NCBI GenBank assembly: GCA_049999765.1
Contig: JBNGIQ010005790.1
Span: 1 to 46,718, forward strand
Reading direction: 5' to 3'
From: Phaeoceros laevis
Taxonomy: Eukaryota > Anthocerotophyta > Anthocerotopsida > Notothyladales
Length of the DNA: 46,718 nucleotides
Part shown: positions 27,539 to 37,039 of the stretch, piece by piece
Layout: the number at the start of each line of letters is the position of its first letter
Position numbering within the stretch: position 1 is the stretch's first letter
Notes under the pieces: model-generated
Told to the model about the DNA's origin: nothing
The model's database searches: none
Seen by the model: only the letters and a program-made list of their open reading frames with translations
Program-made: the position numbers and the translations under genes

Positions 27539-30500
27539 TTAAGTATTTGTTAGGGGAAAACCTTTTATAACACACTGTGGGCAATGCAGCTCAATGCCAA
27601 CTCCATGGCTCCTTTTCAACTCTCGTAAGTGAAGATCCTCCCGCACGGCATCCACCATTCCACTTTGGACAGCATACTCAAGTGCCATTTCCGAATCCAC
27701 CTGCACGCATGGTTTATCTTCAGCACCCTCGAAAGATAGCCTCAATAGACGCAAAGCCACATGCTCGTTATGCTAGTTATTTTCCCTTCAGCCACTTACC
27801 TTATCTACATGCTCTACAAGTTTTTCTCTGAGCATTGCCTCTGTTAGCTCGTCTCGGCCGACACTTCTAATCAGTCCTTCTGAGTCAATGTCAAACCTTG
27901 GCCTCTTGGGCTGCTGCTCCCTGGCCATGATTTCAAGCAAATTGTAGATGGCCCGTGACACATCCGGAATGTACCTGCACGAGGGCACAAATTACACACA
28001 ACCTGATTTATTTCAAACAGAGGATACTTTCAGCAGGTTGGTACTTGGCCAAATTTCTCTTTCGTTGTTGCCTGTCTCGAGCTGCTTGCTGACGAACGAT
28101 CTTGGATTTCAGTTGTATACAGCACTGCTGTATGGCGAACTGTCATGACATAAACATACTTAGCTCTATGTGTGTAGCTTTGCCAAATTCTCATTCCAAA
28201 CATACCATCAGACCCAAACCTTAAGTGATTCAACAACTAAAGACCCAATCAGGATTCTGCCAGATTGAAAAATTGACAGGTTCCTAAGCAAGCTGACAAT
28301 ACCTTAACTGCAGAGGCAATTTCTTGTATGTCATCTCCAATGTACTCCTTGCCCGTGCCCTTGAATGGAATCTTTGTACTGACAATGCTCACAAAAACAC
28401 CTATTCTGTCCTGCATCTGGTTAATCTTATAGCTGTTCCAGCTGCAAATGGACAAAAAGATGGCAAAAGATGAATTAGGGCAGACTGACTTATATTGTAA
28501 TATTAGGAAAAATAGAACATGCACAAGATTCGGAATGGAGACACAAACACTTACTTGATGCGTTTTGTTGCAGTCCGAGCGACCACGTCTCCGCCTTGCT
28601 CAAATAGAAGTGGTATCCGATTGGCAAACCGGAAAACATTGATCCCCTGGAACAAAAAGTGATCGTTTACAGCTGTGGTTAAGGAGAACTGCTACAGGTT
28701 CAGAAAGCTGAAGCTAGTAGAAAGGAGTGCAAAGCATACATCACTGACCAATAGGAGGCCAGGAAAGTAACCTGCTTAACGTCTCTGCCCCCCAAACTCA
28801 CACCAGCCTCCACAAGGAATGGATGACCTTCAAACACCTGTGTACTATGCAGCCATTGGAACAACGCACAGAAAGAAGCGGTTAGATGAACACTGAAGGT
28901 AAGACATAGTCACCGTAGTTGCAAACCAGCCGCACAAGCTCCATCATGGCATCGCATGTGAGCAACATACACGCTATTGTGCTATTGTTTCTCAGTACCT
29001 GCCTTGATATGTAGCTACCATGCGGGGGTGCAACTCTTTCATGATGCCCAAGCGCAGGTTGTACTCTCCAGCAGGACTCAGGCACTGCCAATATGGCATC
29101 AGGGGAGCAAGCGTGGCTTTAATGTAACAGGCAGAAATACTGAGTCAGATTTTACCTCGCCATCTGGGTCCGCAAACTTGGCCTGTCGAAAAAGCTGATG
29201 TATGCGTGCTATTTGCTGTGCACTAAGAGCTTTTACATTCGTTTTCGAGTCAAAGCCATCACCCATTTCACCTGTTTCATCATGACACGAGCCCAATAAG
29301 CACTTTGTAGGTGATGTACACCAGAATGAAAGCAAGGCACACATCAAGGGCCTACTTATAAGACGTTCAGCATGAGGCTTGGTGATGTTTGAGAACTCAT
29401 GTTGAAGGAATTGCAAAAGATGCTGTTTAGTTGTATCCACTATCAGGCGCTTTATAAGCAACAAATCCACTGCAGACGGATGTAACTTCGTTTCTTCAGG
29501 TGACGGTGGCATGCTGATTGTCCGGCGAGCAAACCTAACCGTGACATTTTTACTTCACAACAACAAAAAAAGGGACTCATTGATTAGCATCAAAGCCAAG
29601 GCAGAACCAAATTGTCAGTTCTTAGGACATGAGCTTAAGGCGTGGCTCCTTAGAAAGTTGCAACAACAATGTGCCCCAATGTTTTGAGTTTTCACACTTA
29701 CTCCGGAGTTGACCCAACGTAGCTGAAGAGCAACTGGGCATAGGGAGTGATGACAGCCAGTTGCCGCATGTAACTTATGATTTTTGACTGCAGTAGGGCC
29801 AGACCAGCAAACTTCAGGTTATGCTCAAAGGGGTGCAGGTAGAAAAGCACACTTACTTTTGTCACCAAACGTTTCAAAATAGACATGACGACAGGGGCCT
29901 AACCTACAGCTGGATGAGTGCTAGTTCTAACAACAGCTAAGTACTTACGCGGTACGTAGACCAGTTTCCTTCAATAGTAACCTGAATCTTAGCACCATGC
30001 CATCCATCTGTGTTACTACGCTTTTCGTGCACATGAACATGGGGCAGATTCCTGTAGATCAACCCTTAGTGGACGTAGACTGCTTAGAAAATGCCTGCAA
30101 TAAAGCACAGATATAAAATTCACTTACTTGTGAATATCAATGTCCAATCTGCAAAAACTCACAAACTTTTGATTCCTTGTTGCACTCAGTATATCAATTG
30201 GCAAGCCTGTACTCATCTTCGACCAAATTAATGCCTGCACCAATTTACATAATGCCAGCAGCAGTAAGAGTCAATGACGTCCATACTTGATTGTAGAGTA
30301 TAAGCATCCGGAACAACATGTCAACCAACGCCAAAAAGTGCACAGCAGAGAAGACCATCTTAGCCCCGAGTCCAAATTTTCCACGGGTCTGCTTCACACC
30401 ATACTTTGTGCCTGACAGAACTGCATAAGAAACAAAGGCCCAGGCAAGTTGGGGTACATACGGGAAGTCAGCTACTTATTTTTGAAGTAAACGAAAATGC

Positions 30501-31701
30501 AGGCATCAAAGAGCTGAAACTCGTACCTTTCCCAAACATGTTGGGGATGTCATCATGTGCCATTCCACGACCATTATCCTGCAGACAAGTGATTGGCCCA
30601 AGATGAGTGACTGCTTCCCAACCATTCAGCTACCTTTACCACAATTAGTAAAACTGTGTTGGTTAACGAAGCACCCATGAGGTGAGATTCCACCTGTAGA
30701 GAACAAGGAACTATTGGTGATGAAAGCCTATCACCTTAACGGTTACTTGGAAGAACATTGCTTCAGCACGGCCTTTCCCACTTTTTAATGGCACAGCTTC
30801 TTTCACCTTCTTCCCTGCTGCAAGGGCCTTGACTTGCTTCTCTTGTTCCCGGACTTCTCTGGCCAGTCGTTTCTGGAAAAATTCCCGAACAGTTATCTGC
30901 ACCAACGGTATCTAGAGAAGACGGGTGTATCCATTGCCTAAGGAAGCAATCTGTCCTTACCTCTTTAGCTTTCTCAGACTCGAAGTCGTCGTAAAGCTCA
31001 GCGTCCACTCGCTCTCGGTCTGTGAGACCTACCAAAGTATTGAACTGGGATCTGCTGACCTCCTCACTGCCAGACAAAGAGGAAATAAAAGGCAGTAAGG
31101 CTGGAGTCTCGCTTGACATGACAGAGAGGAGGGGAACTATATGGTTTTCTCTGCTTTGCTGCTCTGCTATTTTCGGTGCACCTCAATATCACTGCAGGTT
31201 TGGAGCTTACATGGTGACTTGTACTTCAGGAAGAATTCCAAGCGCCTCAGCTGAGTCCAGGGCATTTTCAACAAGCTCACGGACTGTGGTGAACAGACTC
31301 TTGCCAGGCTAACAAGATGGAAGCCACAAGTCAGGCAAGACGAGAAGGCGAGGCACTCATAGACTACATGTTCCTGTGGAGTCCCCCCCCAGCCCCCCCA
31401 ATCTCATGTGCAGAGGACTGACTCCGAATGCTTGAGAGAGTTGGACCTGAGAGTTACATTGTCGAAGCCTGCGATATTTTTGTTCTCTGCGAAGAATTCC
31501 GCGGGAGATTCTGCGCACCATAGCAAAGATACATTCCACATGCAGCGTGAGCCACAACAGGAGAGCCAAGACGACACCACGGACAAGGATCAGAAACATA
31601 CTTTGCTTCAGCGTAGCCTCGCCTTTGCTCTTGCTAGGTCTCGATTTGGGCTTGGCCTCAACCTGCTGGCCCTCCCCCACATCTGAGTTGAGCGCAGCCA
31701 T
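27539..31701 (-). CDS. TOP6B: DNA topoisomerase VI subunit B (GHKL ATPase), 19 exons, 680 aa
   Basis: ATPase subunit of the archaeal-type topoisomerase VI, which in plants decatenates chromosomes during endoreduplication. Exons (minus): 31701-31602, 31510-31458, 31308-31211, 31066-30961, 30872-30735, 30578-30527, 30420-30356, 30234-30128, 30051-29949, 29787-29702, 29552-29356, 29271-29156, 29084-28999, 28844-28772, 28646-28555, 28441-28303, 28139-28045, 27974-27800, 27700-27539. Frame is kept at every join. GHKL motifs: N box RELVENALDSAE (~60-71), G1 DNGRGM (166-171), G2 TRGKFGLGAKM (~194-204). Then SKMSTGLPIDIL, the MRQLAVITPYAQLLFSYVG transducer start, HQLFRQAKF, EGHPFLVEAGVSLGG and VFRFANRIPLLFEQGGDVV. 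The basic C-terminal helix (KSKIVRQQAARDRQQRKR) links to a plant-type tail. The intron after exon 7 uses a weak donor, ATG|GTCTTC. Length is close to known plant TOP6B (about 670 aa). Confidence 0.97.
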
Positions 31702-31849
31702 GAGCGCAAAATTTTCAAACAATTCGTGCCTACACGCCAGCAGCTGCTTCTACTAGTGACGAACGATTCGTGCTTCCACGCGCGTTCTACGTTTCGTGAC
31801 AATACAACGGCCAGTGATACGTTGCACAGGTGAGCATCCATGAAGTAGG

Positions 31850-32650
31850 CTACGTTTTTTGTTGGAGGTATGAAGTTGAAGAGAAGGAAATGAGATTGAC
31901 TCCTAAACCTAGCTTCGTCCTACTCCTGTTAGAATTTTGAAGCTGAACATACATCATCATTTGTCCTCGTGCAATGTTGGTGTCACGGAATGCGTTGCTT
32001 GGGGCATGACGTTGAGCAGGGCCAAGCAGAAAGGGTGCTGAAGGCATACAAACGAATGCTGGGGAATGGTGTAAGCAGAGAGTACATTTTTTTTTGTACT
32101 CCAAGAATCTTGTTGGCTTGCAGGTGAGGAAAATGGCATAGTAGATGGGCTGTCTGCCAAAGCCAGTTCCTTAGAAAAAGGGAAGGCTGTCCTAGCTGAT
32201 GCTTGTTGGAAGGGATGCGTTTCCTGGGATGTGTTTCTTGGCACTGCCCTTAGCAGTGTGGACGGAACGTGGGGGGGTAAATGATGTCCACAACTTGCTT
32301 GAGGGAGTGGCTGAGCCGAGTGTGGTGATGTGGAGTGCTCTGCTCACAGCATGCATTAGAAGGGTCAAGCAGAGATGGCTTTCCATTTACATGGAGATCT
32401 GCAGTCGGGTGTGAAAGTCTCCAAATTTATGCACATCCCTTCGCTTGCACACACCAAGCATGTGGCAGGTTTGCAGACAAGGAGGTGACGGGGCAATTGC
32501 CGATGGTCAGTCCAGGACTCTCCCAGAAACTGCTGCATCCCGTGGTATCCATGGGCTCCTGGAGCACGAAGTGGACGGACATGCGCTGTGTAAAGCTGTG
32601 CAATTACTGTACGAAAGGGCAGTGGTGGCAACAATTAGGTGCTGATATGA
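31850..32650 (+). pseudogene. pentatricopeptide repeat (PPR) gene fragment
   Basis: PPR relics run through several frames: ERVLKAYKRMLGNGVSREY (~32030-32085), then EENGIVDGLSAKASSLEKGK with AVLADACWKG (~32125-32215) and DVFLGTALSSV, a frame change near 32255, then GGVNDVHNLLEGV and EPSVVMWSALLTACIRR (~32270-32365). These match the moss/lycophyte style of long PPR proteins, where LEKGKA.HADA..KG and DVFVGTAL.. are typical spacers. A TGA follows soon after (~32411), and no complete gene exists. Intact PPR proteins bind organellar RNA for editing or processing. This copy is decayed and not functional as it stands. Confidence 0.75.
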
Positions 32651-32699
32651 GATGTGAGACGGTCCGAAGTGGGACATGTAATGTACAATAGGGCGTTTT

Positions 32700-33074
32700 G
32701 GGGTCGTATTCATGTCTTTCATACGTTGACTTCCTGACCCAAGTAACCCAACATCTAATAATCTAAAATTTATCTACATGTATCTAGAAGGAGGTTCTAC
32801 TTGTACTTGCCTAAAAGTCTTAGCAACAACACTAAAAGCACTTGTATTTGCCTAACAAATTTTAGCACAACTCCATAACTTCAGAGAGAATTATAAGTAA
32901 TTAATTTAACTATAACTTATATAACATGATTATGATGTAATATAAATATATGTAGTTACAAATTTGAACTTGACTACATAGCCATTTGCATAAATTCATA
33001 GTTGGGCCATTGTCCTATTGTAAGTTCATTAAAGTTAAAAGCACTTGTTTCTAATTCTATATCTTTGTTTCTCT
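32700..33074. other. AT-rich 3' flank of the TBP-like gene
   Basis: About 370 bp of AT-rich sequence with no gene. Its composition differs from the GC-richer fragments on both sides. Confidence 0.5.
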
Positions 33075-33856
33075 TCAAGGTTGGTGGAATATGTTTTCCA
33101 AGCACGTCGAGTCTCGCTTCCTCTTCAAGCTTTTTCTCTCCAATGTCTTGCAATCTACCAACATTGGTTTGTTCTGCTTCGCTTGTATAACAAAGGGATG
33201 AACAACTTCAAATCCCTTATAAATATCATGCAAGTTCTTCGCACCACTGACATAGACATGTCCGGATGGAAAAACACTGACGACCACATTGGACTTTTTA
33301 TCACCATGATGTTGGACTTTTTTATCACCATGATGTGTCGTACTATTTGGCTATTCCATTCTGTTCTTCCAGAGTAGTGGGTTTGGGCTTGGAGTAATAT
33401 TCTCAATTCATCCAAAGACACTGGAAATATGTTAGCATGTGTTGTCTGCCCCACCATGGTCTCTTCTTTGAAATCCAAAAGATCTGCACGCTGGTAACCT
33501 CCTATTCTTTGAACCATGTGCACCAGCTTTTTCGCACCAAGTTTGGCATCCTTAACAGTTTTTGCACCAAAAATCTGCACCTTACCACATGCATGCAAGA
33601 CAAATGATAACTTGGGTTCTTGCAACCGCAATACATAGCGATCGCTGCTATGTGTACTATTGCTGGATGACCCAAGCTGTTCTTGCAAAGACAAGATATG
33701 TAGCTTGATCCCCAAGTCCATCCAACATGTGTGGGTGATCTTAAGGGTAACCTGTCTGGCCATGTCTTCGCATTCCAAATTCATCTGGGATTTTTGGAGA
33801 ACGCCTACGATAATGGTTAGAAAAGTCACCAAGGACGCCAACACAAGTACGTGCAA
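33075..33856 (-). pseudogene. TATA-binding-protein-like (TBP fold) gene split by a frameshift
   Basis: The first frame (33856-33155) has a first TBP-type repeat: YVLRLQEPKLSFVLHACGKV and QIFGAKTVKDAKLGAKKLVH then MVQRIGGY. This fits the (R/K).REPK…..F.SGK…TGAK…..AARK pattern of TBP. A DFKEETMVGQTTHANIFPV stretch then opens repeat two, like TBP's IQNIVGSCDV.FPI.L. Near 33310 a 23-bp tandem duplication breaks the frame. Repeat two resumes at VVVSVFPSGHVYVSGAKNLH, then DIYKGFEVVHPFVIQAK, and ends in a basic tail at TGA 33075-33077. TBP nucleates Pol I/II/III transcription. This copy is very diverged and its N-terminus (hydrophobic, from 33856) is unlike TBP, so translation may start at an internal Met (33784 or 33763). 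It could be an old TBP duplicate, a TBP-related factor, or of giant-virus origin. Confidence 0.65.
33289..33335. repeat. 23/24-bp tandem duplication inside the TBP-like frame
   Basis: TTGGACTTTTTATCACCATGATG is repeated immediately, the second copy with one extra T. It is the exact point where the TBP-like reading frame changes. Confidence 0.95.
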
Positions 33857-33928
33857 GATAAGCCTCGTGTGAGATGTGATAGATACTTAGAGATGAGGAT
33901 GAACGCCTCATAAATAGACAACAGTGTC

Positions 33929-34000
33929 ACAACACGCTCCTTGGGACTCGGTACCTGGCCAGTATACTGGCCAGATACCGAGTCCCAAGGAGCGTGTTGT
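33929..34000. repeat. 72-bp near-perfect palindrome
   Basis: 36-base arms with no spacer and one mismatched pair (C at 33953), centred on CCAGTATACTGG. Outer ends are ACAACACGCTCC and GGAGCGTGTTGT. It could extrude as a cruciform or transcribe into a long hairpin. It lies between the TBP-like relic and the helicase fragment. Confidence 0.95.
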
Positions 34001-34099
34001 CTTCAGGAGCGTGTATCCTTCCCAGCGGGGTCTGTCTGTGAGACTGTGTGTGCTCCTTTTTTTTGCTTTCTCTTTCTCTCGTGTGGAATCCTTTACTGG

Positions 34100-34220
34100 A
34101 TGCCACACAGCCTCGTCAAAGCTGGAACAGGAACTGGCAAGACTCTGTCGTACTTGGCTCCGATTGTCGACTATTTGCAAGCCTGCACGTCCCGTGTAAC
34201 GAGGGCCGATGGGACATTGG
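34100..34220 (+). pseudogene. DEAD-box RNA helicase fragment (DDX31/Dbp7-like, one exon)
   Basis: The plus frame reads AGTGTGKTLSYLAPIVDYLQ: a Walker A/motif I followed by the segment seen in Dbp7/DDX31-type nucleolar helicases, then TRADGT. A possible donor (TTGG|GTAAGG) follows at ~34220. No Q-motif, DEAD motif or later helicase motif is present nearby, so this is an isolated fragment. It is preceded by a pyrimidine tract that could have served as its original acceptor. Confidence 0.7.
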
Positions 34221-34317
34221 GTAAGGATTTCTGCAGCCCTCTCTACTATCAGCACCTAATTGTTGCCACCACTGCCCTTCCGTACTGTAAAGATGTGAGA
34301 CGGTCCGAAGTGGACCG

Positions 34318-34680
34318 ACGGTTGAAGGAAGTGTGTAATGTCTTCGTAGCGGCCGCGGAGCTGGAAGCACTACTAGGAGGGGTTCAAAAAGGTTTCACGT
34401 GATGTCCTTCTGCAGCTCTTATTTTGCTTGTTGCTTCCCGGTTGCCCGGTCGAAATACCTGGCGAGGTGTTCAATTCCCATCTGGAGTTGGCTAGATACC
34501 ATAATCTACTACTACTATGTTACTACTTGCCTTGGTACCCTCCCTCCCCAACACGTGCGAGATCTCGATTGATAGTGAGCCTTCCGGGCGTACGTACGGC
34601 AGCGAGCAGGCAGTGGAGGCAATGGAGCAGCAATGTGCGAGGGCTCATTATTAATAACGATGGTGGAGCATTTGGAAGCG
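34318..34680 (+). pseudogene. fragment of the LRR gene found at 1-1040
   Basis: Nucleotide similarity to the minus strand of 560-870 is clear. GTGTGTAATGTCTTCGTAGC through GCGGAGCTGGAAGCACTA matches the KQVCEGFAAELEAL codons, and ACTTGCCTTGGTACCCTCCC through CGAGATCTCGATTGATAGTG matches LALAPSLPDAREIWID. Frameshifts and stops prevent expression. The two matching parts are separated by ~85 bp of unrelated sequence (34435-34522), the left inverted-repeat arm. Similarity ends near 34680. Confidence 0.75.
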
Positions 34681-34806
34681 CTAGCTGGTGCGAGCATTTG
34701 GACCACAGGCGAGCTTTCGGTAGTAGTAGTAGGATGTTTCTGGCGTTGAGGCAACTCCGCACGGGAATTGAACACCCCGCCTGGTATCTCGACCGGCGAC
34801 CGGGAG
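34435..34806. repeat. ~85-90-bp inverted repeats flanking the LRR fragment
   Basis: Left arm 34435-34522 and right arm 34716-34806 are reverse complements over most of their length (TCCCGGT.GCCGGTCGA.ATACC, GTGTTCAATTCCC, GGAGTTG, CTACTACTACTA). Each holds GTTCAATTC, which fits the Pol III B-box core GWTCRANNC (34469-34477 and 34765-34773). They enclose ~190 bp of LRR-gene sequence. The arrangement resembles a small foldback/MITE-like element or two opposed SINE-like insertions. Confidence 0.75.
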
Positions 34807-34839
34807 CCCCCATCCAGGGATTTTAGCAGCAACCGGGTT

Positions 34840-36600
34840 GGAGTCGACCTGTCGGTGAGAATAACGAACTCCAGAAGACTCCCATAAGCCTTAGAGCGTA
34901 CTCCAAGTACCTCCAGAGGTTTTGGACATGGATAACATGCACACAGTCCTCAAGGTAGCTACAGAACTCGCAGATGGCTCACCAACGTTAAATAACCTGC
35001 ACTCCTGCTGTGGGAAGTAAGCTCATGGCGGCAATTCAGAGCAAAGAAACGAGTTCCCCAAGCCAGTTTACTCGATGATGATTATTACCTTGGCCAGAAG
35101 AGGTAGCAGCTGGCAGAGCTGCTGCACCCGCCGTGACAATGTGCGCCTGCGTAATCTACCATAACCGTCGGCCTAAAACCAGAACAGAGCACCGGCATGT
35201 CTAGGTTTACAATTAGCACACCAGCATTTCTAGGTTGACAATAAGAGCACCAGCATGTCTAGGTCGTTTATGTGGCTCGTGCTTCCCACCGGCTTGTTCA
35301 CTGCAGTCAAGAAGCTATGTGCAACTAGCGCTATCAAGTGCAATTAACGCTCTCAAGAGCTGATCACTGCAGTCAAGAAGCTCTGTGAAACTCACGCTAG
35401 TTTGCTCATCCCAATTCTAGATCTGCGATCATGTTCGGAAGTGGAGGCTTGACCTATCTTTTTCTCAGCTGGTTGAGTTGCCACTCGAGATCTGGAGCTT
35501 TGGAAGCTCTCTTGACCGGATTCTACCGGGGTGAGCTCACTCGGGACGTGCTGTGACACCAGCACAAGTGCTGATTGCTCTGCATGACATCGATCCTTGT
35601 CGGGAGCCAGTAGCTCGTCTGCAACAGCGAACTGTGTGAACTCAGCCAGCAGGTTCTGGCCAAAGTGTTGAATCAAATGATTGGGGAGACTCCTGTTCCT
35701 TTGCTTTTCATGCTACTGTCGGGAAGAAATGGGGCGGACATCTTTCCATGTGCAATATTAATTGGCAATGTGACAGGGTAATCTTGAAAAGTCTCGGGCA
35801 TTTCAAAGAACATAGCGACTGCATCATATTACCATAGAAGAAAGACATTTACTTAGCTGCTTTTGCATGCAGGTATAAAAACACCTGCACCTTGGCATTG
35901 TCATGTAGCTGTGCTGTTCTAGCTCTAATGACTACTGGCCATGGCGGCTTCCTCCTCAACTGACTTTCACCTTTGTGGCATGCGAATCGGGAGGAATGCC
36001 AGTGTGGTGCCTCCAGGGTTGCTGTGTAGAGTGATGCCCTCGTTGTGCTAGTGCTTGTTGGTCATGGAGGCCCAAGGTCTATGGAAACATCAGGCTTCAC
36101 TTCAGGTCCCATATGAATCTTCGAGTCTACTCCAAGGTTTTCAAGCTCCTCAAGTTTGTTTTTCAAGTTCCACCACCCAAAGAGGACTGCAGGATTGCTG
36201 GCATATTCATGTTTCGATGTAATGTAATAAATGTATTTATGAAAATAATTTTCCAAATAAGAAAATAAAATAAAATTTCTGGCCGTATCTTATCCTCATA
36301 AATGAACGATACGTTTCTTAAAAGTTTCAAACGTTTCTTATTGCACTCTCCAAGTCTTCTCCACTTCGGCAAGCAAAAAAAACTTTCGCTATCAAGCTCG
36401 AGCCTCTCCCTTACAATCAAGGCGAAGCAGGCCTTCTCCTCGCGCTTCTGTTTGTGCCGTTGGCAGCTCGCCAGAGGCCGGTGAACCTTGCCAACTTGCC
36501 AAGTATGCAAAATCAAATCGGGCCTTTTGGGGGCGTGTCTTTTATCCTCTTGCACCAGTGCGTCTTACCGTCAGTTTGTCAATAACTTCTTCCGTCATGA
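34840..36600. other. intergenic with minor repeats and unrecognised coding-like pieces
   Basis: Three diverged copies of CACC(A/G)GCAT.TCTAGGT lie at ~35190-35265, and CACTGCAGTCAAGAAGCT is repeated near 35299 and 35364. A 94-codon minus frame (35392-35676) and a minus-strand stretch ending VSIDLGPP (36062-36190, after a possible acceptor CCTGCAG) look protein-like but match no family I know. Confidence 0.4.
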
Positions 36601-36665
36601 AGGGTGTGGTGAGTGCACAATGAGTGCATTGGACTAGTACTTCCACAGCGTGTTACAACAGCCCG

Positions 36666-36772
36666 TTCCCGCCTCTTTCGGTTCCCGCCATCGTAAGTCG
36701 AACGGCGTCATGCCTTACCCGCACCCGATGCTTCCGCAGGCCGGCAGGCCCAGCAAACCTGAATGGCGGGAA
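36666..36772. promoter_or_regulatory. three E2F-type sites upstream of RNR1
   Basis: TTCCCGCC at 36666-36673 and 36682-36689, and the opposite orientation GGCGGGAA at 36765-36772, all within 270-375 bp of the RNR1 ATG. They match the core of the E2F/DP consensus (TTSSCGSS). E2F control of ribonucleotide reductase genes at G1/S is established in plants and animals, so S-phase regulation is a reasonable inference. Confidence 0.6.
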
Positions 36773-37039
36773 TTCAAGCCAACCTACTCTACCGCTTCTC
36801 TCTGTAGCTGCCCAATGCCAGCGCGCCATCGAGGAAACCTTGAGCTCTTTTGAAGCTCAAATCCTCCCGCCAGCCCCAGCGAGAATACGGGGAGCCCTAG
36901 GCCGGTTGCACCACCTTGCGCTACAAATGCTGGCTTCTCGCATTTGTCGTGACCAGAGAGAGCTGCTCCGCCGCTGTCTCTGCTCAGCGCCTCACCGTTC
37001 GTACAGCTTTGGCAGTGTGCTTCGGCTTGAGCCAGCGCC

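Larger units (their letters stand above)
32608..34312. repeat. shared two-part block, one half inverted
   Basis: 32608-32646 (…GGGCAGTGGTGGCAACAATT…) is the reverse complement of 34248-34288. Directly after it, GATGTGAGACGGTCCGAAGT occurs in the same orientation in both places (32651-32670 and 34292-34311). So the two loci share adjacent segments, one inverted and one direct. Confidence 0.85.

Noticed and set aside
31182-31191. A 10-base microexon in TOP6B
   Set aside because: It would need a 19-base intron, too short to splice. Joining 31211 directly to 31066 keeps the frame and gives the family-like residues VTIEEVSRSQ.
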